A DNA stretch of 64,000 nt from assembly GCF_014268655.2 (NCBI RefSeq), contig NZ_JABWQX020000007.1, positions 28,349 to 92,348 on the forward strand, read 5' to 3'. This document shows positions 26,315 to 35,829 of the stretch, piece by piece. Under the pieces are notes generated by a model. The model was not told where the DNA came from, did not search any database, and saw only the letters and a list, made by a program, of their open reading frames with translations. The stretch comes from Pseudomonas marvdashtae (lineage in GTDB: Bacteria; Pseudomonadota; Gammaproteobacteria; Pseudomonadales; Pseudomonadaceae). Position 1 is the first letter of the stretch, and each line of letters opens with the position of its first letter. The position numbers and the translations under genes are program-made.

Positions 26315-28765
26315 ATGACTCAAGAACCACTTGTTCGCGAAGCGGAGGTTGCCGCGTTTCGCGACGCCGTGTTGACCAAACTCACTTATGCCGTCGGCAA
26401 GGATCCCGATCATGCGTTTGATCACGATTGGTTCGAAGCCATAGCCCTTGCCGCCCGCGATCACATGGTCGAACACTGGATGGACCACACGCGGCAGATC
26501 TACCGCAAGGGCCAGAAGCGGGTCTATTACCTCTCCCTGGAATTTCTCATCGGTCGCCTGCTCTATGACAGCCTCAGCAACCTCGGCCTTCTGGACACCG
26601 CCCGCGAGGCGTTGACCGAGCTGGGCGTGGACCTGGAGCGCATCCGCCTGCTGGAGCCCGACGCGGCCTTGGGCAACGGTGGCCTCGGTCGCTTGGCGGC
26701 GTGCTTCATGGAAAGCATGTCGACCTTGGGCATTGCTGGCCATGGCTATGGCATCCGCTATGAGCACGGCCTGTTCCGCCAGGCGATTGTCGATGGCTGG
26801 CAGCAGGAGCAGACCGAGCACTGGCTGGATTTCGGCAACCCCTGGGAGTTCGAGCGGCCGGAGGTGGCCTACCCGATCGGCTTTGGCGGCAGCGTCGAGA
26901 CCGTCACCGACGACGCCGGCAAGACCCGCCAGGTCTGGTCCCCGGCAGAAACCGTACGGGCCATCGCCTACGACACACCGGTAGTGGGCTGGCGCGGTGC
27001 CAGCGTCAATACCCTGCGCCTGTGGCGCGCCCGCGCTGTGGAAGACCTGCACCTGGAGCGCTTCAACGCTGGCGACCACCTCGGCGCAGTGGCCGAAGTG
27101 GCCCGGGCCGAGAGTATTTCCCGCGTGCTGTACCCGGCTGATAGCACCGAGGCTGGCCAGGAGTTGCGCCTGCGTCAGGAGTATTTTTTCGTCGCCGCTT
27201 CGTTGCAGGATTTGCTGCGCCGTCATCGCAACATGCACACCTCGGTACTGACCCTGGGCGATCACGCCGCCATCCAACTCAACGACACCCACCCATCGAT
27301 TGCCGTGGCCGAGTTGATGCGCCAGTTGGTAGACGTCTACGACGTGGCATGGGACGCTGCCTGGCAGGTCACCCAGGACACGCTGTCCTACACCAACCAC
27401 ACACTGCTGCCTGAAGCCCTGGAAACCTGGCCCGTGGGTCTGATGGAGCGCATGTTGCCGCGGCACATGCAGATCATCTACCTGATTAACGCCCAGCACA
27501 TCGATTCGCTGCGGGCCAAGGGCGTGCACGACTTCGACGTGCTGCGTTCGGTGTCGCTGATCGAGGAAGACAACGGCCGTCGGGTGCGCATGGGTAACCT
27601 CGCGTTCCTGGGTTCCCACAGCGTCAACGGCGTATCCGCACTGCACACGCAATTGATGCGCAGCACTGTGTTCTCCGAGATGCACAAGCTTTACCCGGAC
27701 CGGATCAACAACAAGACCAACGGCATCACCTTCCGCCGCTGGCTGTTCCAAGCCAACGCCGAATTGACCTCGATGATGGTCGACGCCCTCGGCCCGAGCG
27801 TGCTCGACAACCCCGAGGAGCGCCTGATCGAGCTGGAACCGTTCGCTGACAAGCCGGCGTTCCGCAAGCAGTTCGCCGAACAGCGCCTGCACAGCAAGAA
27901 GGCCTTGGCCTACCTGATCCACGAGCGGCTGGGCATCGCCGTCAACCCGGCGGCGATGTTCGACGTGCAGGTCAAGCGGATCCACGAATACAAGCGCCAA
28001 TTGCTCAACCTGATGCACACCGTGGCGCTGTACCAGGCGATCCGCGCCGAGCCGGAAGTGGACTGGGTACCACGGGTGAAGATCTTCGCCGGCAAGGCCG
28101 CCGCCAGTTATCACCAGGCCAAGCTGATCATCAAACTGACCAACGACATCGCCCGCGTGGTCAACAACGACCCGACCGTGCGCGGCCTGCTCAAGGTGGT
28201 GTTCCTGCCTAACTACAACGTCAGCCTGGCCGAGAGCATCATCCCGGCGGCTGACCTGTCGGAGCAGATTTCCACCGCCGGTTTCGAGGCGTCGGGTACC
28301 AGCAACATGAAGTTCGGCCTCAACGGCGCGTTGACCATCGGCACCATGGACGGCGCCAACGTGGAAATGCACGAGCGGGTCGGTGGCGAGCACATGTTCA
28401 TATTCGGCCTGACCGCCGAGCAGGTGGAAGCGCGCAAGCGCAACGGTGAATTCAGCGCCGCGCCGGACGTCGCCGCGTCCCACAGGCTCAACGACGTGCT
28501 GCAGGCGATTCGTGGCGGCGTGTTCTCGCCGGACGATCCGATGCGCTACACCGGGCTGGTGGACTCGCTGGTGGATTATGACCGCTTCCTGGTCTGCGCC
28601 GATTTCGACGCGTATTGGAACGCCCAGGCCAAGGTCGAGGAGCGTTGGCACGACTCCAAGCAGTGGTGGCGTTCGGCGGTGCTCAACACCGCGCGCATGG
28701 GCTGGTTCTCCTCCGACCGGACCATTCGCGAATACGCCACCGACATCTGGAAGGCCCTGGACTGA
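26315..28765 (+). CDS. glgP: Glycogen/starch/alpha-glucan phosphorylase
   Basis: 816 residues. Releases glucose-1-phosphate from alpha-glucan ends. The pyridoxal phosphate Lys is at about residue 666 in EASGTSNMKFGLNGALTIGTMDGANVEM. The glycine loop GNGGLGRLAACFMESM and KRIHEYKRQLLN are also present. It stands alone here, without other glg genes. The 249-bp gap upstream holds no recognised element. Confidence 0.96.
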   Translation: MTQEPLVREAEVAAFRDAVLTKLTYAVGKDPDHAFDHDWFEAIALAARDHMVEHWMDHTRQIYRKGQKRVYYLSLEFLIGRLLYDSLSNLGLLDTAREALTELGVDLERIRLLEPDAALGNGGLGRLAACFMESMSTLGIAGHGYGIRYEHGLFRQAIVDGWQQEQTEHWLDFGNPWEFERPEVAYPIGFGGSVETVTDDAGKTRQVWSPAETVRAIAYDTPVVGWRGASVNTLRLWRARAVEDLHLERFNAGDHLGAVAEVARAESISRVLYPADSTEAGQELRLRQEYFFVAASLQDLLRRHRNMHTSVLTLGDHAAIQLNDTHPSIAVAELMRQLVDVYDVAWDAAWQVTQDTLSYTNHTLLPEALETWPVGLMERMLPRHMQIIYLINAQHIDSLRAKGVHDFDVLRSVSLIEEDNGRRVRMGNLAFLGSHSVNGVSALHTQLMRSTVFSEMHKLYPDRINNKTNGITFRRWLFQANAELTSMMVDALGPSVLDNPEERLIELEPFADKPAFRKQFAEQRLHSKKALAYLIHERLGIAVNPAAMFDVQVKRIHEYKRQLLNLMHTVALYQAIRAEPEVDWVPRVKIFAGKAAASYHQAKLIIKLTNDIARVVNNDPTVRGLLKVVFLPNYNVSLAESIIPAADLSEQISTAGFEASGTSNMKFGLNGALTIGTMDGANVEMHERVGGEHMFIFGLTAEQVEARKRNGEFSAAPDVAASHRLNDVLQAIRGGVFSPDDPMRYTGLVDSLVDYDRFLVCADFDAYWNAQAKVEERWHDSKQWWRSAVLNTARMGWFSSDRTIREYATDIWKALD

Positions 28766-28971
28766 TCTGTTGCAAGAAATGTGAGCGAAGCCCAGCGGTC
28801 GTTGGGCTTCGTCGATATACTAGGCGCCAGTTTCGCCGGGCTTGATGGTCGCCGGGCCCAGCACTGGGAATACCGACAATCCGACAGGGTTTGGACGGTT
28901 TCGCCAGGCTGGCCCGGGCACCGCATCATCCCGGTCATGCCCGCAACGGGTGGCTTAGGGATATCGACCAT

Positions 28972-31900
28972 ATGCAATGGATTTTGACGCTGTTGGGCCT
29001 GGCCCTTGGCTGGGTGGTGGATGAGTCGTTCGCCGATGCGCTGGTCGGGGCGTTGGTGGGGCTCGGCGTCGCCCAGGCGTATCGATTGGGACGACTGGGT
29101 ATCCAGGTCGCCAAGCAACAGCTCTTGTTGCAAGACGCCCAGCAGAGCGTGCTCACATTGGAAGCGCGTCTGGCGGCCCTCGAAAGCGGCACCGTTGTCG
29201 CGCCGAGTGATCCGACTCCGGCGCCCGAATCTGTAGTGCCCCAGGCCGCAAGGCCCGAAGCCCGCACCGGGCCGGAGCTCGTCTGGGATCTGCCACCCGA
29301 GCTCGAACCCGTCTCCGTCATGGCCACCCAGGCCAGCCAGCCGTTGCCGGATGAAATCTGGAGCCCTGCGCCAGCAGTCTCCAGCCGGCGCGCTGACCGC
29401 GACTTTGAGCCTCTCCCTATGGAGCCGAGGGTTGCGGAACCGGCAGCCCCTCGTGGCCCGAATCTGTTCGACCGTGCCTGGACCGGCGCGCGCAACTGGC
29501 TGTTCGGCGGCAACACCGTGCTGCGAGTGGGTGTGGTGTTGCTGTTCCTTGGCCTGGCCTTTTTGCTGCGCTACGCCACCGAAGGCATGATCGTGCCGAT
29601 CGAGGTGCGTTACGCCGGCGTCGCGGCCAGCGCCTTGGGCCTGCTGGGCCTGGGCTGGTGGTTGCGCCAACGCAACAGCAACTATGCGCTGATGTTGCAG
29701 GGCACGGGGATTGCGGTGCTGTACCTGACCGTATTTGCTGCCATGCGCTTGCATCCGTTGCTCGACTCCAAGGCTGCCTTGGGCCTGCTGGTGGCGGTCA
29801 CGGTGTTTTCGGCGATCCTGGCCGTTACCCAAAACGCCCTGGGTTTGGCCGCGGCCGCGGCATTGGGCGGGTTCGCCGCGCCGATCCTGACGTCCACCGG
29901 CAGCGGTAACCATGTCGCGCTGTTCAGCTATTTCATTTTGCTCAATACCGGGATCTTCGCCATTGCCTGGTTCAAGGCCTGGCGCCTGCTCAACCTGATT
30001 GGCTTCGTTGGCACCTTCGGCATCGGTTTTGCCTGGGGCCTGCGTTCCTATGCGCCGGAACTGTTGTGGAGCACGGAACCGTTCCTGATTGTTTTCTTCC
30101 TGATGTACCTGGCGATCGGCTTGCTGTTCACCCGGCGCAAACTGCAGGAAATGAGCGATGCCCCCGAAGATGACAGCCGCGATGCCGTGCTGCGCTGGTC
30201 GGCGCGCAAGGGCGACTACGTGGACGGCACCATGCTGTTCGGCCCGCCGTTGGTAGGCTTCGGCTTGCAATTGGCATTGGTGCAGCATCTGGAATTCGCC
30301 GCAGCGTTCAGTGCCCTGGCCCTGGGCATGATCTACATGGGGCTGGCTCGGGTACTGATGGGCGGTCGCGCCGTGCTGCTGGCTGAAACCTGCCTGGCCC
30401 TGGGTGTGATTTTCACCAGCCTGGCCATTCCGCTTGGCCTTGATGCCCGCTGGACTGCCGCGGCATGGGCGGTGGAAGGTGCCGGGATCTTCTGGCTGGG
30501 CCTGCGCCAGCAGCGGTCGTTCGCGCGAATCTTTGCGCTGTTGCTGCAATTGGGCTCGGCACTGGCCTTCATCAGCGAACTGAGTACCGGCGAAAGCAGC
30601 CTGCTCGAAGGCGCGCCGCTGGGCGCGTTGATGCTTGGCATGGCCTTGCTGTTCAGCTTCTATCAGCTGCGCAAGGCTGACCCTGGGCACACTGCAAGCT
30701 GGGAGCGCCGCGGGCAGTCCGTGCTGGCGGTGCTGGGGCTGGGCTTCCTTTATCTGTTGGCGCCGCTGTTCTTCTTCATCCACGGCACAGCCATCGCCTG
30801 GGCGCTGGCCGGCCTGGCGACGCTGGTTGTTGGCCTGCGCCTGCAATCGCGCGCGTTCCTGTTTACCGCGTTTGCCGTGCAACTGCTGGGCGGCGCGCTG
30901 TTCCTGCTGCGCTTGCAAGGCGCCGAAGGCGATTCGGCAGCGGTGCTCAATGCCGGTTGGAGCGGTCTGCTCAGCGCCTCGCTGATCGGCCTGGCATTGA
31001 TTGGCGGCATGTTGCTGGCGGCGCGCGACGACATGGTGCGCAACGACGTCCGGTTGCTGCGCGGCTTGTCAGTGGTGTTGCTGGCCGGGTTGGTGCTGAT
31101 CAACCTTGCCGTGCTGTTCGTGCTGCCCTGGCAAACGGCGAGCGGGGTGTGGGCGGCCAGCGGCCTGCTGATCATCTGGCTGAGCCTGTACCTCAAACAA
31201 CGCGTGAGCTTTGTCTTTGGCCTGTTGCTGCAAGTGCTTGGTGGTGCGTCGTTCCTGCTGGCAGGGCCAGCACTGCTGGGCCCGCTCAATGCCGAGGACC
31301 TGCGACCCCTGGCCCACAGCGGTTTCTGGACGCCGCTGGTGCTGGGACTGGCAGCGCTGGTGGGCGCTTGGCGCCTGCAACGGGCGCACGCGGCGCAGGA
31401 ACTCGACGCCTTGAGCTTGCAGCGCTTGTCCGAGTTGTTGCTGATCTGGGGTGGCGGTTGGTGGGCGCTGGCGTGGGTCAGCGAAGTGCTGCGCTTTGCC
31501 CCGCAACACCTGCAAGGCACTTTGTTGTTGATTGTCGCGGCCGCCAGCGTGGCGGTGTGGAGCGTATTGTCGCTGCGGTTGAAATGGCCGGCGCTGGGGC
31601 TGCTGTGCACCTTGCTGATTCCAGCAGCAGGCTGTGTGCTGGTGGCTACGGGGCACAGTCACTATCACCCGGCGGCGAACTTTGGCTGGCTGGCTTGGCT
31701 GGCGGTATTTGCCGTGCATTTCCTGTCTCTGAAACGCCTGGCCGCGACGCTGCCGGCCCAGGCGCGCAGTACCGCTCATGTGCTCGGTTGCTGGTTGCTG
31801 ATGGCGGTGCTGATGTTGGAGTTGCGTTACGGCCTGCTGTTGCTGTCCGAGCAGTACAACGCCTGGCGCTGGCTGGCCTGGGCGATCCTGCCAGGCCTTT

Positions 31901-32595
31901 ACCTGGTGCTGATGGCCACGCCGCGTACCTTGCCGTGGCCGGTATCGGCCCAACCGCGCGAATATCGTGTCTACGCGGCGGCGCCCATGGCGCTGTTGAT
32001 GCTCGGTTGGTTCTGGATGACCAACACCTTCAGTGACGGCAACTCAGAGCCACTGCCTTACGTGCCGTTGCTCAATCCCTTGGAGCTGGGCCTGCTGTTC
32101 GCCTTGTTCGGCATCTATGTGTGGGCCCGCAACGCCGTGGAGCAATCGACGAACCGCTGGAATCGCATTGGACAGATCGCCCAGTTGATCGCCGGTGTGT
32201 CGCTGTTCGCGTTCTTTACCGCCTTGGTGATGCGCGTTGCCCACCAGTGGATGGAGGTCCCGTACGAGTTGGACGCGCTACTTGAGTCCATGTTCGTGCA
32301 GGCCGGCTTGTCCATCGTCTGGACCTTGATTGCCCTCGGCCTGATGATTGGCGGGCATCTGCGGCATCGGCGTGAAGTGTGGTTGATCGGCGCGGCGCTG
32401 ATCGCCGTGGTGGTCGCCAAGTTGTTCTTTGTCGAATTGAGTAACCGTGGCGGTCTGGCGCGGATCGTGTCGTTTATCGGCGTGGGGGTCTTGTTGTTGG
32501 TGGTGGGCTACTTTGCGCCGCTGCCACCGAAACGCCCGGAAACGGTCTCGGGAACCGAACCGCCGATGCCTGTCAGTGAGGGAGTGTCGTCTTGA
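28972..32595 (+). CDS. DUF2339 giant polytopic membrane protein
   Basis: 1207 residues. Start at 28972 (MQWILTLLGLALGWVVDESFADALVGALVGLGVAQAYRLG) gives a membrane N-terminus followed by a coiled and Pro-rich stretch (about 45-165) with no membrane character. Then comes FDRAWTGARNWLFGGNTVLRVGVVLLFLGLAFLLRYATEGMIVP, the DUF2339 signature, and roughly 25-30 hydrophobic helices to the end. Its stop overlaps the start of a DUF3999 gene by sharing TTGA, so the two are co-translated and probably work together in the inner membrane. The function of the family is not known to me. Confidence 0.88.
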   Translation: MQWILTLLGLALGWVVDESFADALVGALVGLGVAQAYRLGRLGIQVAKQQLLLQDAQQSVLTLEARLAALESGTVVAPSDPTPAPESVVPQAARPEARTGPELVWDLPPELEPVSVMATQASQPLPDEIWSPAPAVSSRRADRDFEPLPMEPRVAEPAAPRGPNLFDRAWTGARNWLFGGNTVLRVGVVLLFLGLAFLLRYATEGMIVPIEVRYAGVAASALGLLGLGWWLRQRNSNYALMLQGTGIAVLYLTVFAAMRLHPLLDSKAALGLLVAVTVFSAILAVTQNALGLAAAAALGGFAAPILTSTGSGNHVALFSYFILLNTGIFAIAWFKAWRLLNLIGFVGTFGIGFAWGLRSYAPELLWSTEPFLIVFFLMYLAIGLLFTRRKLQEMSDAPEDDSRDAVLRWSARKGDYVDGTMLFGPPLVGFGLQLALVQHLEFAAAFSALALGMIYMGLARVLMGGRAVLLAETCLALGVIFTSLAIPLGLDARWTAAAWAVEGAGIFWLGLRQQRSFARIFALLLQLGSALAFISELSTGESSLLEGAPLGALMLGMALLFSFYQLRKADPGHTASWERRGQSVLAVLGLGFLYLLAPLFFFIHGTAIAWALAGLATLVVGLRLQSRAFLFTAFAVQLLGGALFLLRLQGAEGDSAAVLNAGWSGLLSASLIGLALIGGMLLAARDDMVRNDVRLLRGLSVVLLAGLVLINLAVLFVLPWQTASGVWAASGLLIIWLSLYLKQRVSFVFGLLLQVLGGASFLLAGPALLGPLNAEDLRPLAHSGFWTPLVLGLAALVGAWRLQRAHAAQELDALSLQRLSELLLIWGGGWWALAWVSEVLRFAPQHLQGTLLLIVAAASVAVWSVLSLRLKWPALGLLCTLLIPAAGCVLVATGHSHYHPAANFGWLAWLAVFAVHFLSLKRLAATLPAQARSTAHVLGCWLLMAVLMLELRYGLLLLSEQYNAWRWLAWAILPGLYLVLMATPRTLPWPVSAQPREYRVYAAAPMALLMLGWFWMTNTFSDGNSEPLPYVPLLNPLELGLLFALFGIYVWARNAVEQSTNRWNRIGQIAQLIAGVSLFAFFTALVMRVAHQWMEVPYELDALLESMFVQAGLSIVWTLIALGLMIGGHLRHRREVWLIGAALIAVVVAKLFFVELSNRGGLARIVSFIGVGVLLLVVGYFAPLPPKRPETVSGTEPPMPVSEGVSS

Positions 32596-33962
32596 GTCGC
32601 AAGTTGAATCGGATCGGGCTGGGTGTGGTCGGGTTGTGGGTGGCGCTGTCGGCCACCGCCCAGGAAAAACCGGCGGACTTCGCCCATCAGGTGCCTCTGG
32701 CCTTGAGCGGGGAGGGGCCTTGGTATCGCCTGCCGTTGCCGCTTGACGTCCAATTGCAGGCGCGGCAGACCGACCTCAGCGACCTTCGGGTCTTCAACGC
32801 GGCCGGACAGCCTCAAGCGTATGCGATGGTTCGTGAATCGGCGCAGAGCCGGGAGAACCGCACCCTCACCGACGTGAAGTGGTTTCCGCTCTACAACGCT
32901 GCCGATGACAGCGAGCGAGCGCCCAGCGTGCGCGTGCAATCGAACGCCAACGGCACGTTGGTCGAAGTCCAGCCGTCCAGTCGGCTCGAAGCGGGCGAAG
33001 AAGAGCTGCGTGGCTGGTTGCTGGATGCCAGCGCGATCAAGGCGCCTTTGCAGCAATTGATCCTCGACTGGACCAGCGAACGCGACGGCTTCCAGCGCTT
33101 CACCATCGAAGCCAGTGACGATTTGCAACACTGGCAAGCATGGGGCGAAGGCCAGATTGCGCGACTGACCTTCGCCGACGAGCGGGTCGAGCAGCATGAA
33201 GTAAACTTGCCCGGGCAATCGGCGCGGTATTTGCGGTTGCTGTGGGATTCGCCTTCCTCGGCGCCGGTGCTGACCTCGGCTCAGTTGCAAAGCGCCAGCC
33301 GCGAGAGCCTGCCGTTGCCGTTGGTGTGGTCGCGGCCTTTGGCCGGTAGTACGACGAAGGCCGGTGAATACACTTGGCAGTTGCCCATGGGGTTGAATAT
33401 CGAGCAGGTGCAGGTGGAACTGAGCCAGGCCAACAGCCTGGCGCCGGTGACCCTGGCCGGCCGCCGTGAAAGCAGCCAGTCTTGGCAGCCGATGGGCAGC
33501 GGTTTGCTCTATCGCTTGACCCAGAACGGCCAGGACGTGCTGCAAAACCATCTGCAACTGTCCGGACAGACTGTCCAGCAGTTGAAACTGACCGTGGATG
33601 AACGCGGCGGTGGCTTGGGCGTCGAAGCCCCGGCCCTGCGTTTTGCCGTGCGCCCGACGCAGGTGGTGTTCCTGGCGCGTGGCGAAGGCCCGTACAGCCT
33701 GGCGCTGGGCAGCGCGACGGTGAAAGCGGCGAGCCTGCCGTTGACAACATTGGTGCCGGATTACAAACCGTCGCGGCTGACGACGTTGGGAACGGCGACA
33801 GTGAACGGTGCGGCCACCTCGACCCCGGCGGCTGAAACCACGCCCGCGACCGTCGAGACCAACTGGAAAAAAATCGGCCTGTGGGTGGTATTGCTGCTGG
33901 GCGTGCTGTTCCTCGCGGCGATGGCGTTCAGCCTGCTGCGCAAGCCGCCGGTCAATAACTGA
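32592..33962 (+). CDS. DUF3999 domain-containing protein
   Basis: 456 residues from a TTG codon at 32592 that overlaps the DUF2339 stop (TTGA). An N-terminal hydrophobic stretch (IGLGVVGLWVALSATAQ) looks like a signal peptide, residues 25-420 are a beta-rich periplasmic region (WYRLPLPLDVQLQARQTDLSDLRVFNAAGQ), and there is a C-terminal helix (IGLWVVLLLGVLFLAAMAFSLL) at about 427-449 with a short basic tail. This suggests a periplasmic partner of the DUF2339 membrane protein. No catalytic motif is visible. Confidence 0.85.
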   Translation: MSRKLNRIGLGVVGLWVALSATAQEKPADFAHQVPLALSGEGPWYRLPLPLDVQLQARQTDLSDLRVFNAAGQPQAYAMVRESAQSRENRTLTDVKWFPLYNAADDSERAPSVRVQSNANGTLVEVQPSSRLEAGEEELRGWLLDASAIKAPLQQLILDWTSERDGFQRFTIEASDDLQHWQAWGEGQIARLTFADERVEQHEVNLPGQSARYLRLLWDSPSSAPVLTSAQLQSASRESLPLPLVWSRPLAGSTTKAGEYTWQLPMGLNIEQVQVELSQANSLAPVTLAGRRESSQSWQPMGSGLLYRLTQNGQDVLQNHLQLSGQTVQQLKLTVDERGGGLGVEAPALRFAVRPTQVVFLARGEGPYSLALGSATVKAASLPLTTLVPDYKPSRLTTLGTATVNGAATSTPAAETTPATVETNWKKIGLWVVLLLGVLFLAAMAFSLLRKPPVNN

Positions 33963-34158
33963 AGCGCCTGCTCATGGACAGGCTCGCTTCCATAACGGGC
34001 GAGCCAGTTGGTGATGCCTCCCCTTTATCAACATAAACACCGAAGCGAGCCCCAGCCCGTGAACTCAATCCTCCATATCCCGTCTCATAGGAGGAATTAA
34101 GTCCCGACTCGCGCTAAACTGCGCGGGTTTTTCCGCCCCCTATTCTTCGGAGCCGTCC

Positions 34159-35169
34159 ATGTCCCGCGTTACCTTGAGTCGCTATTTGATTGAGCAGACC
34201 CGCAGCAACAATACCCCTGCCGATCTGCGCTTTTTGATCGAAGTGGTGGCGCGTGCGTGCAAAGAGATCAGCCACGCCGTCTCCAAAGGCGCGTTGGGTG
34301 GTGTCCTGGGCAGCATGGGCACCGAAAACGTGCAGGGCGAAGTGCAGAAGAAACTCGACGTGCTGTCGAACGAAATCCTGCTCGAAGCCAACGAATGGGG
34401 CGGCCACCTGGCTGGCATGGCGTCCGAAGAAATGGACAACGCCTACCAGATCCCGGGCAAATACCCCAAGGGTGCCTATCTGCTGGTGTTCGACCCACTG
34501 GACGGTTCGTCGAACATCGACATCAACGCGCCGGTCGGCACCATCTTCTCGGTGCTGCGTTGCCCGAACGAGTACCTGAGCCAGAACGAAGCCCTGAATG
34601 AAAAGGCCTTCCTGCAGCCGGGCACCGAACAGGTCGCCGCCGGTTATGCCATTTACGGTCCTCAGACAATGCTGGTGTTGACCCTGGGCGACGGCGTGAA
34701 GGGTTTCACCCTGGACCGTGAGATGGGCAGCTTCGTGCTGACCCACGAAGACATCACCATTCCTGAAACCACCCAGGAATTCGCCATCAACATGTCCAAC
34801 CAGCGTCACTGGGAAGCCCCGGTACAACGCTACGTCAACGAGTTGTTGGCCGGTGAAGAAGGTCCGCTGAAAAAGAACTACAACATGCGCTGGGTCGCCG
34901 CGATGGTTGCCGATGTGCACCGTATCCTGACCCGTGGCGGTCTGTTCATGTACCCGCGTGACAGCCGTGAGCCGTCCAAGCCGGGCAAGCTGCGCCTGAT
35001 GTACGAAGCCAACCCGATGTCGTTCCTGGTGGAGCAGGCCGGTGGCGCTTCCACCGACGGGCACCAGCGCATCCTCGATATCCAGCCTGAAGGCCTGCAC
35101 CAGCGCGTAGCAGTGTTCCTTGGCTCGAAAGAAGAAGTGGCCCGCGCCACGGCCTACCACAAGGAATAA
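34159..35169 (+). CDS. fbp: Fructose-1,6-bisphosphatase class I
   Basis: 336 residues. Hydrolyses fructose-1,6-bisphosphate in gluconeogenesis. The metal-binding signature is [13 protein letters not shown] near residues 112-124, with the earlier Glu in ASEEMDN and the C-terminal [25 protein letters not shown]924 gene follows 3 bp downstream. Confidence 0.97.
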   Translation: MSRVTLSRYLIEQTRSNNTPADLRFLIEVVARACKEISHAVSKGALGGVLGSMGTENVQGEVQKKLDVLSNEILLEANEWGGHLAGMASEEMDNAYQIPGKYPKGAYLLVFDPLDGSSNIDINAPVGTIFSVLRCPNEYLSQNEALNEKAFLQPGTEQVAAGYAIYGPQTMLVLTLGDGVKGFTLDREMGSFVLTHEDITIPETTQEFAINMSNQRHWEAPVQRYVNELLAGEEGPLKKNYNMRWVAAMVADVHRILTRGGLFMYPRDSREPSKPGKLRLMYEANPMSFLVEQAGGASTDGHQRILDIQPEGLHQRVAVFLGSKEEVARATAYHKE

Positions 35170-35172
35170 ATC

Positions 35173-35769
35173 ATGGCCGAGCCCTGGCAGCCGTTGCTCG
35201 ATTGGTGGTTTGGTACAGCCCAGACGCCGGACGAAATAGCGGCTGACAAGGGCAAGCTGTGGTTCGGCAAAGGCCATGATCGCCAGGCGCAAGAGCGCTT
35301 CGGCGATCAGGTCGAGCAGGCACTGGCCGGCGGATTGACCGATTGGGCGCAACGCTCGGAAGGTTGGCTGGCCCTGGTGCTGCTACTGGATCAACTCCCG
35401 CGGATGATCTATCGCAACACGCCCAAGAGCTTTTCCGGTGACCTGCGTGCCCAAGCGCTGGTCGCCCAAGGCCTGGCGGCAGGGTTTGACCGGCAACTCA
35501 AGCCGATCCAGCGGGTATTCATCTACCTCGTGCTCGAACACTGCGAAAACCTCGCGGTACAGAACGAAGCCGTGTCGCGGTTCATCGAGCTGGTCCGAGA
35601 ACAGCCGCAGGCGCAGCGGGCGGTGTTTGAAGACAACCTGGATTATGCCGAACGGCATCAGAAGATCATTGCTCGGTTTGGACGCTTTCCCCATCGCAAT
35701 GCGGTGTTGGGGCGCGAGTCGACGGCTGAGGAGATGGAGTTTTTGAAGAGGCCTGGGTCAAGGTTCTGA
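35173..35769 (+). CDS. DUF924 family protein
   Basis: 198 residues, soluble and helical, TPR-like. Family landmarks: LLDWWFGTAQTPDEIAADKGKLWFGK, LALVLLLDQLPRMIYRNTPKSFSGD and FIYLVLEHCENLAVQNEAV. It begins 3 bp after fbp, so it is probably co-transcribed. No biochemical role is established for the family as far as I know. Confidence 0.88.
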   Translation: MAEPWQPLLDWWFGTAQTPDEIAADKGKLWFGKGHDRQAQERFGDQVEQALAGGLTDWAQRSEGWLALVLLLDQLPRMIYRNTPKSFSGDLRAQALVAQGLAAGFDRQLKPIQRVFIYLVLEHCENLAVQNEAVSRFIELVREQPQAQRAVFEDNLDYAERHQKIIARFGRFPHRNAVLGRESTAEEMEFLKRPGSRF

Positions 35770-35792
35770 TGTTTACTGCCAGCTGACGCCGC

Positions 35793-35814
35793 TATCGCGA
35801 GCAAGCTCGCGATA
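35793..35814. repeat. REP-type palindrome
   Basis: TATCGCGAGC and its exact complement with a 2-nt spacer, between the convergent DUF924 and chemoreceptor genes. Confidence 0.65.
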
Positions 35815-35829
35815 TGGCCAGTCCGGTAG

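Noticed and set aside
26312..30918. Very long minus-strand open frames over glgP and the DUF2339 gene
   Set aside because: Shadows of strongly coding plus-strand genes; no start signals, no recognisable domain.
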